Shown here one piece after another: positions 16,290 to 22,950 of a stretch of DNA of 26,451 nt. Made by a program: the position numbers and the translations under genes. The stretch covers positions 1 to 26,451 of the forward strand of contig CAMLRA010000042.1 of the NCBI GenBank assembly GCA_946482325.1, given 5' to 3'. This DNA comes from an uncultured Chromatiaceae bacterium. GTDB taxonomy: Bacteria > Pseudomonadota > Gammaproteobacteria > Enterobacterales > Alteromonadaceae. The notes beneath the pieces are model-generated. The model was given only the letters and a program-made list of their open reading frames with translations. It did not search any database and had not been told where the DNA came from. Each line of letters begins with the position of its first letter. Within the stretch, counting starts at the first letter, position 1.

Positions 16290-16442
16290 TATTTACCTTA
16301 CAACAGGCTCGCCGGAGCTACCAGTGCTGTTGCCCCGATTCTGCAGACAGCCAACGCAAAAATAGGCCGGTCGTCCCGCGGAACCTCAACAGCGCAGCCC
16401 GGTCATAGCTGCTGACTAATTCGATGATGGGCAGGCAAGGTA

Positions 16443-17177
16443 TTGTCAGAGCACAAGGTTTTCTCGTTTTATTGGTGGCTGTTGGTATCGCTGCTGGTTC
16501 ATCTGGCTATCGTTGCAGTGGTATTGCTGCAACAGCCCAGAGCAGCAGTGAAGCAGCAAACAGCCGCCCCCATCACGGTGTTTGCCGTCAGCAGACCAAT
16601 AGCACCGGCGCCGCCGGAACCGGCCAAGACTACAACAATCAAAGCAGATCGGGTGAAACAAGACAAACCACAGCCGGCAGCTGATCCAGTGCAGCCAAGG
16701 CGTAAAACCGCGCTGGCGGTCCAAAACACCAAACCAGCCCAACAACGGAAAGCCGCCAGCACCAAAGAGGCCACGACAGCGGCTACGCCTGCTACAACAG
16801 CAGTACCGGCCGCAACCACCGATATTGCCACGTTGCTGCATTCAGTTGCGGCCAGAACGGCACAACGAGACCTGTCGGCGGCTGAACTGGCGGCGCTGAC
16901 TGCGCCCAAAGCCGAGGCTTCAACCACGTCAGCCACCCACCGACCTGCCGTCAAACCCGGCTCAGGCCCGGCCGCCGATGTGCTGGAAACCTTGCCGGAC
17001 GGGTCGCAGCTGGTGCGGGTAGGCAAAGGTTGTGTGCTGGCAAAACCGGGCGCTGACCTTCGCAAAGATATCCACAGCATGAAGGTAGCCGGCTGTGGTG
17101 CCGGCGGTCGCAGTGAACAGGACCGGATTGACGCACATTTTGAACAGGTGATGTCAAAAGTCGGTCAACACCGCTGA
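16443..17177 (+). CDS. TonB-like N-terminus protein with a non-TonB C-terminal domain
   Basis: A 244-residue inner-membrane-anchored periplasmic protein. The single TM helix (about 12-30) carries S16-L-L-V-H20, the SxxxH pattern that in E. coli TonB (S16, H20) couples to ExbB/ExbD. A Pro/Ala/Lys/Thr-rich linker spans about 32-165, as in TonB. The C-terminus is not the TonB domain: it has LPDGSQLVRVGKGCVL (about 182-197), a conserved-looking Cys pair (GKGC and VAGCG) and a charged end. The pair may form a disulfide in the periplasm. The start is a TTG at 16443 with AGG 7 nt upstream. The frame is open only to 16428 and offers no ATG, GTG or TTG further up, so the unusual start is forced. No exbB or exbD gene is nearby. 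Energy coupling is inference; the function is unknown. Confidence 0.65.
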   Translation: MSEHKVFSFYWWLLVSLLVHLAIVAVVLLQQPRAAVKQQTAAPITVFAVSRPIAPAPPEPAKTTTIKADRVKQDKPQPAADPVQPRRKTALAVQNTKPAQQRKAASTKEATTAATPATTAVPAATTDIATLLHSVAARTAQRDLSAAELAALTAPKAEASTTSATHRPAVKPGSGPAADVLETLPDGSQLVRVGKGCVLAKPGADLRKDIHSMKVAGCGAGGRSEQDRIDAHFEQVMSKVGQHR

Positions 17178-17278
17178 GATAAATTCCGCCCCTGCTTATC
17201 CCTTTTGCCACACAGCAACTTCTGACACCCGGCATGCTGCAGCAACATGCGGTAAAAAGCACATCCGGGGTTATCACC

Positions 17279-18310
17279 ATGAAATATCTGCTGTTTTGCA
17301 CATTGCTGTTCAGTACAGCGCTGCTGGCCCTGCCGAGGGGCTCAACGCTCTACCCGCTGCCGGATGGCGCTTTGCATGTGCGGTTGTTACAGCCGGTGAC
17401 GCTAAACAGCCAAAAAACTGACATTGCCGTAGTGCTGATCTCAGGCCCCAATGAACACTTTTTTGCTGACAGTGGTTTTTTTGCTTTGCTGCAGCCGGTA
17501 TTGGCGCAGCAGCACCGCACTTATGCGGTAGACCGGCAAAGCAGTGGTTTCAGTTCAGACACCCCCACGCCGTCATACCGTAAATTCGCCAGCGATTTAG
17601 CGCAGGTGTTACCGCAACTGCAGGCGAAAAAATTTCTGCTGGTCAGCTTCGCCAGTGGCAGCATCACAGCCCGTTTGCTGGCCGACAACCCGGCCATCGC
17701 GCCGCATCTGCACGGGCTGTTGCTGCTGGACCCGGACGTCCCCACGCAGGCCGCTCTCGAACTCTATAATGCGGCACCGGCCGACTGGTACCGGGCGCAC
17801 CTTGATGAGCTGCTCCCTGAATTGGCCAAAGGCGTCTGGAACGACAGAACGGCTCGCAAAATCGACGCAGAACTGGCACAAATCCGCCAGCTGGTGCCGC
17901 CGGCACAGCAAACATTGACTGACTGGGATTATTTGCAGCAACTGCAGGCCAGCCGCCTGCCGGTCAACCGTCAACAAGCCAGAGCGATAGAAATTGCCCA
18001 GTATCAGGCTGATTTAGCCGCTTATACCAGAACCCCATGGCAACAAAGTGTTGTGCCGGTGTCGGTGGTCGACAGTGATTTTGAAGCGCCTCTGATCGCA
18101 GAGGCCAAAGAAGACCAAGCCCGCCTTGAACGTTGGCGGCAAGACGGGCTGGAATTCGCCGCCACTTTGGCAAAAAACAGTGGCGGCCGGTTTGTCGCCT
18201 TGCCGGCCCAGAACCATCTGCTGATGTTCAGCCACAGTGCTGAGCTGGCACAGCTGATTAACGAACTGGTTGGCGCCAAGACCAAGCCGCTTGATTCAGT
18301 CAGCCGCTAA
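17279..18310 (+). CDS. Exported alpha/beta-hydrolase-fold protein, nucleophile Ser replaced by Ala
   Basis: A 343-residue protein with a signal peptide (1-17, cleavage near LLA-LP), so it is probably periplasmic. The fold marks are VVLISGPNEHF (51-61), AVDRQSSGFS (83-92, the usual DxxGxGxS strand-turn), the elbow strand LLVSFASGS (120-128), DPD after LLLL (151-153), VVDSD (263-267) and the late histidine H313 in PAQNHLL. In the elbow, where GxSxG is expected, the sequence reads S-F-A125-S-G, so the nucleophile position is Ala while Asp and His candidates remain. It is either a non-catalytic member or uses another residue such as S123 or S126. The ATG at 17279 is chosen because it gives a clean signal peptide and has CGGGG about 8 nt upstream; an ATG at 17234 would add 15 non-signal residues. 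The 3' end overlaps the convergent agaK-like gene by 15 bp. Confidence 0.7.
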   Translation: MKYLLFCTLLFSTALLALPRGSTLYPLPDGALHVRLLQPVTLNSQKTDIAVVLISGPNEHFFADSGFFALLQPVLAQQHRTYAVDRQSSGFSSDTPTPSYRKFASDLAQVLPQLQAKKFLLVSFASGSITARLLADNPAIAPHLHGLLLLDPDVPTQAALELYNAAPADWYRAHLDELLPELAKGVWNDRTARKIDAELAQIRQLVPPAQQTLTDWDYLQQLQASRLPVNRQQARAIEIAQYQADLAAYTRTPWQQSVVPVSVVDSDFEAPLIAEAKEDQARLERWRQDGLEFAATLAKNSGGRFVALPAQNHLLMFSHSAELAQLINELVGAKTKPLDSVSR

Positions 18311-19207
18311 ACGGGCGCCCAAAATCGCCGCACCGCGTTCACCGCTGGCTGCGCCAAACTCAGCACGGCGCAGCGGCGGCACTTCGACACCGGCAAACAG
18401 ATGGCGACTGATAGCAGCCGGTAACGCCGCAAAGATTTCGTCAATGTCCGACAAACCACCGCCCAGCACCAACACGTCCGGATCATAAGCCAACACCTGT
18501 GCTGCCAAGGCAGCACCCAGCGCATCGAGATAACAGGCAAAACATTGCTGCGCCAGCGCATCACCGGCGCGCAAAGCCTGCAACCAATCATAAGTGGTCA
18601 CATCCTGTTGACTGAAATGGCGGTATAGCCGTGCCAGGCCAGTGCCGGAGATATAAGTTTCCGCACAACCTTCCAGGCCACAACCACAGCGATAGAGCGG
18701 CAGCTGATATTTGGCCAACACCCGGGCGGCAATCGACTGATGACCAAGCTCACCGGCCAGCTGATGCCGGCCCTGATAGAGTTCACCATCAACACAAAGC
18801 CCGCCGCCAGCACCGGTGCCCAGGATCACGCCAAATACGCGGCGATATCCGCGGCCAGCGCCCAGCAGGGCTTCCGACAAGACAAAAAGCCGGCAATCAT
18901 TGCCTATCGCCACCGGACGCTGCAAACGTGTGGTTAGATCAGTGCCGACCAGCTGCTGATTCAGACAAGCGACATTGGATGAAGTCACCAGACCTTGGGG
19001 CGCCACTACCCCGGGCAAAGCAATACCCACCGCGGCTTTGTGACCAAATTTCTGGTCCGCCAGCGCCACCTGCGCACTGACTGTTTGCAAAAACACCGCA
19101 TAATCGTCGGTCGGCGTCGGTACACGCCAGCGCTCGACTAAGCTGAAATCCGGCCGAAATACTGCCATTTCGATTTTGGTGCCGCCAATATCCAGACCAT
19201 AAATCAT
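18296..19207 (-). CDS. agaK: ROK-family sugar kinase, probable GalNAc kinase (AgaK-like)
   Basis: A 303-residue cytoplasmic kinase predicted to phosphorylate N-acetylgalactosamine to GalNAc-6-phosphate with ATP. Visible ROK marks are the phosphate loop DIGGTK (6-11), catalytic-base D104 in GND, the second ATP loop LGTGAGGG (129-136), E153 and H156 in AGELGHQ for the N-acetyl hexose, and the zinc site formed by H156 with C174, C176 and C181 (RCGCGLEGC). These residues are shared with E. coli NagK (GlcNAc kinase), so sequence alone cannot separate GlcNAc from GalNAc. The assignment rests on the operon: agaR, agaZ and agaS precede it, and a ROK kinase AgaK was validated in the Shewanella GalNAc pathway. 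Its ATG overlaps the agaS stop (TGATG), with GGAGAGAG upstream. A kinase at this step implies uptake of free GalNAc without a PTS. Confidence 0.85.
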   Translation of the reverse strand: MIYGLDIGGTKIEMAVFRPDFSLVERWRVPTPTDDYAVFLQTVSAQVALADQKFGHKAAVGIALPGVVAPQGLVTSSNVACLNQQLVGTDLTTRLQRPVAIGNDCRLFVLSEALLGAGRGYRRVFGVILGTGAGGGLCVDGELYQGRHQLAGELGHQSIAARVLAKYQLPLYRCGCGLEGCAETYISGTGLARLYRHFSQQDVTTYDWLQALRAGDALAQQCFACYLDALGAALAAQVLAYDPDVLVLGGGLSDIDEIFAALPAAISRHLFAGVEVPPLRRAEFGAASGERGAAILGARLAAD

Positions 19208-20373
19208 CAGGCTCTCTCCGTCAGTGTCGGGGCGAACGGATACAAAGTCACACCCTGGACTACCCGGTTGACTTCACCGGTCGGACAGGGATTATCCGGC
19301 GAGATCCCGAGCTGCAGCGCTTTATAAAACGCCAATGTCTGACAATACACAATCAGCGGCAAAGCCAGCCAGGCATCTGCCAATAAAGCCGCACCGCGAC
19401 AGCTATCCAGTTGCACCAGCCGGCTATAAGCTGCCCGGCGGTCACGCTGTACTTCTGCGTATAAATCAACATCATACTTTGCAGTATACGGGTCGTTCGA
19501 ACGCAGAATAAACACTTGGGTCTGCGCATTGACCACCGACTTCGGCCCATGGCGGAAGCCAAGGCTGCTTTCATAAAAACTGCTGATTTGGCCTGCGGTC
19601 AGTTCCAGATATTTCAGTGCCGCTTCGCGGGCGATGCCGGCCAGGCCGCCACTGCCGACAAACACCACACGCTCGGCCGGTAATTCGGCCTCAGCGCGAA
19701 TTGCCGCGCTTTGCGCCAGCAACTGCGCTGTGACGTCAATCGTGGTGTTGAGCTGTGCCTGCTCTGGCTGAAACAACCATAAAGTCGCCAGATACATGCC
19801 GGTAAAACTGCTGGTCATGGCAAAACTGCGGTCGTGACAGGCGTCCGGCAGTTGCAACACTTTACTCTGACGATGGTTCTGGCCATATTGCGCCAGCCGC
19901 CCGGCGGCGTTACAGGTGATAATTAAATGCCGGCAATCCGGTACCAGCTGATCCGCCAGTTCGGTGGTTTTCAGGCTTTCCGGGCTGTTGCCGGAGCGGC
20001 CGTAACTGATCAGTAAAGTCGGATATTGTCCCTGCAGGTATTGCGCCGGATTACTGACCAAATCAGTGGTGCTGATAGCCTCCAGCCGCTGCGTTGCATG
20101 TGGCAGTGTGGGCGCAAGTGCCGGTAACAAGGCCTGGCCAATATAAGCCGAAGTACCGGCGCCGGTCAGAATAATGCGTAAGCCAGGTTCGGCCAGCTGG
20201 CCAGCAAACCAATGGCGGAGTTCGTTATCGGCATTGATTTGGCTGATAATTTGCTGCCAAACCTGCGGTTGCTGAGCGATTTCGCCTGCGGTCCACTCAG
20301 CGGCCGCTTCACGTAAGGCTGCAGCGCTCAGGCCCAGAGTTGCTGTATCTGTAAAAGAAAAAGGTACCACCAT
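19207..20373 (-). CDS. agaS: Galactosamine-6-phosphate deaminase/isomerase AgaS
   Basis: A 388-residue cytoplasmic enzyme converting galactosamine-6-phosphate to tagatose-6-phosphate and ammonia. It has two SIS domains: the first (about 50-200) with LTGAGTSAYIG (69-79) and SYGRSGNSPES (123-133), the second (about 225-375) with VGSGGLAGIARE (239-250) and the segment FYESSLGFRHGP (266-277) that contains likely active-site Glu and His. The C-terminal block GISPDNPCPTGEVNRVVQG (356-374) is a hallmark of AgaS proteins and separates it from GlmS. The length matches E. coli AgaS. The start is the ATG at 20373 with GGGAG 4 nt upstream, 19 nt after the agaZ stop; a longer frame to 20448 runs into agaZ and is rejected. 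AgaS rather than AgaI is the main GalN-6-P deaminase in E. coli and Shewanella. Confidence 0.93.
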   Translation of the reverse strand: MVVPFSFTDTATLGLSAAALREAAAEWTAGEIAQQPQVWQQIISQINADNELRHWFAGQLAEPGLRIILTGAGTSAYIGQALLPALAPTLPHATQRLEAISTTDLVSNPAQYLQGQYPTLLISYGRSGNSPESLKTTELADQLVPDCRHLIITCNAAGRLAQYGQNHRQSKVLQLPDACHDRSFAMTSSFTGMYLATLWLFQPEQAQLNTTIDVTAQLLAQSAAIRAEAELPAERVVFVGSGGLAGIAREAALKYLELTAGQISSFYESSLGFRHGPKSVVNAQTQVFILRSNDPYTAKYDVDLYAEVQRDRRAAYSRLVQLDSCRGAALLADAWLALPLIVYCQTLAFYKALQLGISPDNPCPTGEVNRVVQGVTLYPFAPTLTERA

Positions 20374-20392
20374 AAAACTCCCGATCCGGATT

Positions 20393-21721
20393 TCAGGCTG
20401 CTTGCGCAGGCAAAGACAGTGGATGCGCCAGACCACAGGCGCTGGCATACATCTGCAGCACCAGACGAATATGGTGCTGTACCAGTGCTTGCGGTTCCAC
20501 TGTCAACTGACCATTCAGTACGGCCTGATACTGCTGCGGCATAAACTGACTGAGGAGCGGCAGCGGGATCTGGCTGTGGCTCAGGTTATCGAGTAGCCGG
20601 CTCACCGCCTGCTGTAAGGCCGGCTGCTGCCAGTAATAACGGATACGGTCGCTGTAGCTGTACTGGCGCAGTAGCTGTTGTTCCAGCACATTGCCGGGAT
20701 AAAATTTTTGCCAATAACCGGGTTGTAGCTGCATCACCCGCTCACAGACCGCGATGAGATGCGACTGCTGCTCAACCGGCACCAGTTGTTGTTCGATGTA
20801 ACAGAGCGCAAACAGCGCTTCGCGTAAGGCAAACGTCAGCTGAGGCCCGACTTTGAGGATGGCAAAATGTTGCTGCACCAACTGCTGATACCGGCTCTGT
20901 GGTTGAAAATCGGTGGAATGGGCTTCAAACACCAGTTGTGGGTCTTTAGCAATAAAATCAGCCAGTTCTGTACTTGCTAACGCATCAAACACATGCACTT
21001 TGGTGTTATCAAACTCGACACCGGGTTGCACCACCACGGCAATGACTTTCTGCCAGACATCCGCACCTAAACCCAAAGCCGCAAAAGCCTGCTGATGTAA
21101 TTGAATAGTATTTTGCACGTTGCCAACAGCCGTTGGCTGCAGATGTTGCTCCAGGCTGCTGACACCGCCGGGCGCCGGCACTTCGGTACCAATCACGTAA
21201 CAGAGGCTGGCAGGTTCTGCCATACTGCTCGCCGTCAGCTCCGCCAGCGTTTGTTCTGCGACCTGGCACAACCGCGCCGCACGCGCGGCAATCAGCGCAT
21301 CTGGCAGCGGCTTGGGGTCATCAGCACAAGGCATGCTGGTGTCGAGGTGAATTTTGTGAAAACCGGCACGGACAAAAGCCGCAATGAGGGTTTCAGCTTT
21401 GGCCATCGCCTCACTGGCCGGTAAGGCTGTCCAACATACCGGGCCTAAGTGGTCGCCGCCAAAACACAGTTGGTTGGCGGCAAGGCCCTGCTCTGCCGCC
21501 ATTTTATGGACAAAGGCAATAAAATCAGCCGGTTGCATACCGGTGTAGCCACCGTCCTGATTGACCTGATTGGCAGTGGCTTCAATCAAAAGCAGCGATT
21601 GATCCGCTTTGGCCTGTTGGATGGCAGCCTTGAGCACCATCGGGTGCGCCGAACATACCGCGTAAATCCCCTTGCTTTGGCCTTGTTTATTGGCGCAAAG
21701 CAGTTCAAGCAAAGCGTTCAT
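20393..21721 (-). CDS. agaZ: AgaZ/GatZ/KbaZ-family protein of tagatose-phosphate catabolism
   Basis: A 442-residue protein of the GatZ/KbaZ family. Family marks include AVCSAHPMVLKAA (21-33), LIEATANQVNQDGGYTGM (45-62), CFGGDHLGP (86-94), KIHLDTSMPCADD and GTEVPAPGG (about 178-186). In E. coli GatZ and KbaZ are needed for full activity of the class II tagatose-1,6-bisphosphate aldolase GatY/KbaY, while comparative genomics has labelled AgaZ a tagatose-6-phosphate kinase; the two readings are unresolved. No aldolase partner (AgaY/KbaY) lies in the window. The length is usual. AAGGAG sits close before the ATG at 21721, the gap to the agaR stop is 8 nt, and agaS starts 19 nt downstream, so it is inside one operon. 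Placement in the GalNAc pathway is well supported; the exact reaction is not. Confidence 0.88.
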   Translation of the reverse strand: MNALLELLCANKQGQSKGIYAVCSAHPMVLKAAIQQAKADQSLLLIEATANQVNQDGGYTGMQPADFIAFVHKMAAEQGLAANQLCFGGDHLGPVCWTALPASEAMAKAETLIAAFVRAGFHKIHLDTSMPCADDPKPLPDALIAARAARLCQVAEQTLAELTASSMAEPASLCYVIGTEVPAPGGVSSLEQHLQPTAVGNVQNTIQLHQQAFAALGLGADVWQKVIAVVVQPGVEFDNTKVHVFDALASTELADFIAKDPQLVFEAHSTDFQPQSRYQQLVQQHFAILKVGPQLTFALREALFALCYIEQQLVPVEQQSHLIAVCERVMQLQPGYWQKFYPGNVLEQQLLRQYSYSDRIRYYWQQPALQQAVSRLLDNLSHSQIPLPLLSQFMPQQYQAVLNGQLTVEPQALVQHHIRLVLQMYASACGLAHPLSLPAQAA

Positions 21722-21729
21722 ACCTCTCC

Positions 21730-22506
21730 TTATGGACTGATCACATGCACTTGCACCCCCATCCGGGTCAGCTCTTCGACATACAGTGGCGGAATACCAC
21801 TGTCGGTCACCAGCGTATGCACTTGCATCACACTACAAATCAGATGAAAACCACGACGGTCAAACTTGGATGAATCGGTGACGACTATCACTTCGCGCGC
21901 CACTTCACACATCAGCCGGTTCAGCGTCGCTTCGGCTTCAAAATGGGTCGACAGGCCGGTTTTTAAATCAAAGCCATCGACGCCTAATACCACTTTGTCG
22001 AACTGATAGTTTTTCAGCGCCTGCTCGGCCTGAGCACCATAAAACGACATCGATTTTTTTCTGAGCGTGCCGCCGGTCATCATCACTTCGACTTTGTCGA
22101 CCTGCGACAATTCCAGCGCAATATTCAGACCATTGGTCATCACAATCAGGTTTTTGTGTTCACGTAAATTCGCCGCCACTTCTTCAGTGGTGGTGCCGGA
22201 ATCGAGGATGATGCGTTCATCATCTTTAATCAGTTCCGCCACAGCGCGGCCCAGCCGCTGTTTTAATTCCGAATGTTTCTGCCGCTTTTCTTTTAACGAC
22301 AGTTCGCGGCTCAGGTCATCGTTGACCATAGCGCCACCGCGGGAGCGCACCAACAGCCGTTTGCTGTCCAGCACGGCCAAATCACTGCGGATCGTCACTT
22401 CGGAAACACCAAAGCGCTGCGACAATTCCGCCACCGACACTTTGCCCTGGGCGTTGGTCAGCCGGACTATTTCCTGCTGCCGTTCAATGGTATTTAAGGC
22501 TTCCAC
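21730..22506 (-). CDS. agaR: DeoR-family repressor of GalNAc catabolism, AgaR
   Basis: A 258-residue transcriptional repressor. The N-terminal DeoR helix-turn-helix (about 5-60) contains VSVAELSQRFGVSEVTIRSD, ending in the RSRGGA wing. The C-terminal sugar-phosphate sensor (75-235) shows LDSGTTTEEVA, TNGLNIA, MTGGTLRK, DGFD...GLST and TDSSKF, the isomerase-like DeoRC pocket; an aga-pathway sugar phosphate would be the likely inducer. It is the first gene of the agaR-agaZ-agaS-agaK operon and is divergent from the receptor gene, with many CTTTC elements in between, so it probably represses both arms and itself. The start is GTG at 22506 with GGGAG 5 nt upstream; a nearby ATG at 22511 is out of frame. 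Assignment as AgaR rather than another DeoR regulator rests on its neighbours and the CTTTC operators. Confidence 0.9.
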   Translation of the reverse strand: MEALNTIERQQEIVRLTNAQGKVSVAELSQRFGVSEVTIRSDLAVLDSKRLLVRSRGGAMVNDDLSRELSLKEKRQKHSELKQRLGRAVAELIKDDERIILDSGTTTEEVAANLREHKNLIVMTNGLNIALELSQVDKVEVMMTGGTLRKKSMSFYGAQAEQALKNYQFDKVVLGVDGFDLKTGLSTHFEAEATLNRLMCEVAREVIVVTDSSKFDRRGFHLICSVMQVHTLVTDSGIPPLYVEELTRMGVQVHVISP

Positions 22507-22563
22507 CTCATCTCCCTGCCCGCTACCGGGCTGTTGCGTTGTACCTTACCAGCAAAAACAAAA

Positions 22564-22568
22564 CTTTC
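22564..22568 (+). promoter_or_regulatory. CTTTC element (AgaR operator core)
   Basis: A CTTTC pentamer exactly 10 bp (one helical turn) before the CTTTC at 22574. Together they could bind AgaR protomers on the same face of the DNA, upstream of agaR. Confidence 0.55.
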
Positions 22569-22570
22569 AA

Positions 22571-22594
22571 TATCTTTCGTTTTGTTTCTTTTGC
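22571..22594 (+). promoter_or_regulatory. Extended AgaR-type operator upstream of agaR
   Basis: The site reads as CTTTC at 22574-22578 followed by GTTTT, GTTTC and TTTTG blocks to 22593. As I recall the E. coli AgaR operator consensus (TTTC-RTTTY-RTTTY followed by a pyrimidine-rich end), the three central blocks match fully and only about two flanking positions differ. It lies 65 bp before the agaR start codon, probably in the leader or promoter of the agaRZSK operon, which would make agaR autoregulated. Confidence 0.7.
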
Positions 22595-22714
22595 TGGTTT
22601 CCTGCTGGCATTGTCAGCACTATAAGCGTCTAATTTAAAACCAAAATGCTATTAAGTCAGCAATATCAATTACTTAAATACAGATTAAGTATTAAAAATA
22701 AAAAGCAGGCCTAA

Positions 22715-22719
22715 CTTTC
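22715..22719 (+). promoter_or_regulatory. CTTTC element
   Basis: A CTTTC pentamer in the middle of the divergent region, next to the ATTCGAAT palindrome at 22726-22733. Its distance to the next element (71 bp) is close to seven helical turns. Confidence 0.45.
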
Positions 22720-22776
22720 AGATCTATTCGAATCTAATTTTAGCGCAAAATCTTCTAAACGAAAACCAAATATAAC

Positions 22777-22806
22777 TTGCGATAACTTTCAATCAAGGAT
22801 TATAAA
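22777..22806 (+). promoter_or_regulatory. Sigma70-like promoter of the receptor-GH31 arm
   Basis: TTGCGA (22777-22782, 4/6 match) and TATAAA (22801-22806, 5/6 match) are separated by 18 bp. Transcription would begin near 22813 and give a leader of about 138 nt before the ATG at 22951. CTTTC elements sit in the spacer (22786) and at the start site (22814), where a repressor would block polymerase. Confidence 0.6.
22786..22790 (+). promoter_or_regulatory. CTTTC element in the promoter spacer
   Basis: This CTTTC lies between the -35 and -10 boxes of the receptor promoter. With the inverted copy at 22814 it forms a divergent pair around the -10 box, suited to repression by AgaR. Confidence 0.55.
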
Positions 22807-22813
22807 GATTCTC

Positions 22814-22818
22814 GAAAG
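22814..22818 (-). promoter_or_regulatory. GAAAG (inverted CTTTC) element at the start site
   Basis: The only reverse-oriented copy in the region. It sits 7 bp after the -10 box, at the expected transcription start of the receptor gene. Confidence 0.5.
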
Positions 22819-22833
22819 GCTTTGATTATTGTC

Positions 22834-22857
22834 GTTCGATGACCCAGGCCGTCGAAC
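22834..22857. repeat. Inverted repeat GTTCGA-N12-TCGAAC
   Basis: GTTCGA (22834-22839) and TCGAAC (22852-22857) form a 6-bp perfect inverted repeat with a 12-bp spacer, in the predicted leader of the receptor transcript. It may be an operator for a second regulator or a small mRNA hairpin; nothing further supports either. Confidence 0.35.
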
Positions 22858-22861
22858 TGAG

Positions 22862-22866
22862 CTTTC
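22862..22866 (+). promoter_or_regulatory. CTTTC element
   Basis: CTTTC followed by GTTGC and AGTTT, a partial echo of the TTTC-RTTTY-RTTTY operator. It lies in the predicted leader of the receptor mRNA, 43 bp (about four turns) before the next element. Confidence 0.45.
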
Positions 22867-22904
22867 GTTGCAGTTTACGCCAACTGACGGTCTGACGATA
22901 TCAG

Positions 22905-22909
22905 CTTTC
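22905..22909 (+). promoter_or_regulatory. CTTTC element within TTTCGAAA
   Basis: This CTTTC overlaps the 8-bp palindrome TTTCGAAA (22906-22913) and lies 41 bp before the receptor start codon. Confidence 0.45.
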
Positions 22910-22950
22910 GAAATATTCAAAACAAAAAATAACCACAGCGTGGAGGGACT

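Larger units (their letters stand above)
22507..22950. other. Divergent regulatory region of the GalNAc locus
   Basis: This 444-bp non-coding region is much more AT-rich than its neighbours and separates agaR (minus) from the receptor gene (plus). It contains seven CTTTC/GAAAG elements (22564, 22574, 22715, 22786, 22814, 22862 and 22905), one extended AgaR-type operator, a plus-strand promoter at 22777-22806, an inverted repeat at 22834-22857 and an ATTCGAAT palindrome at 22726-22733. A possible minus-strand -10 box TATAGT lies at 22619-22624, but I find no good -35 for it. I see no protein or RNA gene here. Confidence 0.85.

Noticed and set aside
16499..17080. Minus-strand open frame of 193 codons opposite the TonB-like gene
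   Set aside because: A mirror of the Ala/Thr/Pro-rich linker; Ser/Ala/Val-rich product with no domain and no ribosome-binding site.
20374..20448. N-terminal extension of AgaS
   Set aside because: It lies mostly within agaZ in another frame; the ATG at 20373 has its own GGGAG and gives the usual AgaS length.
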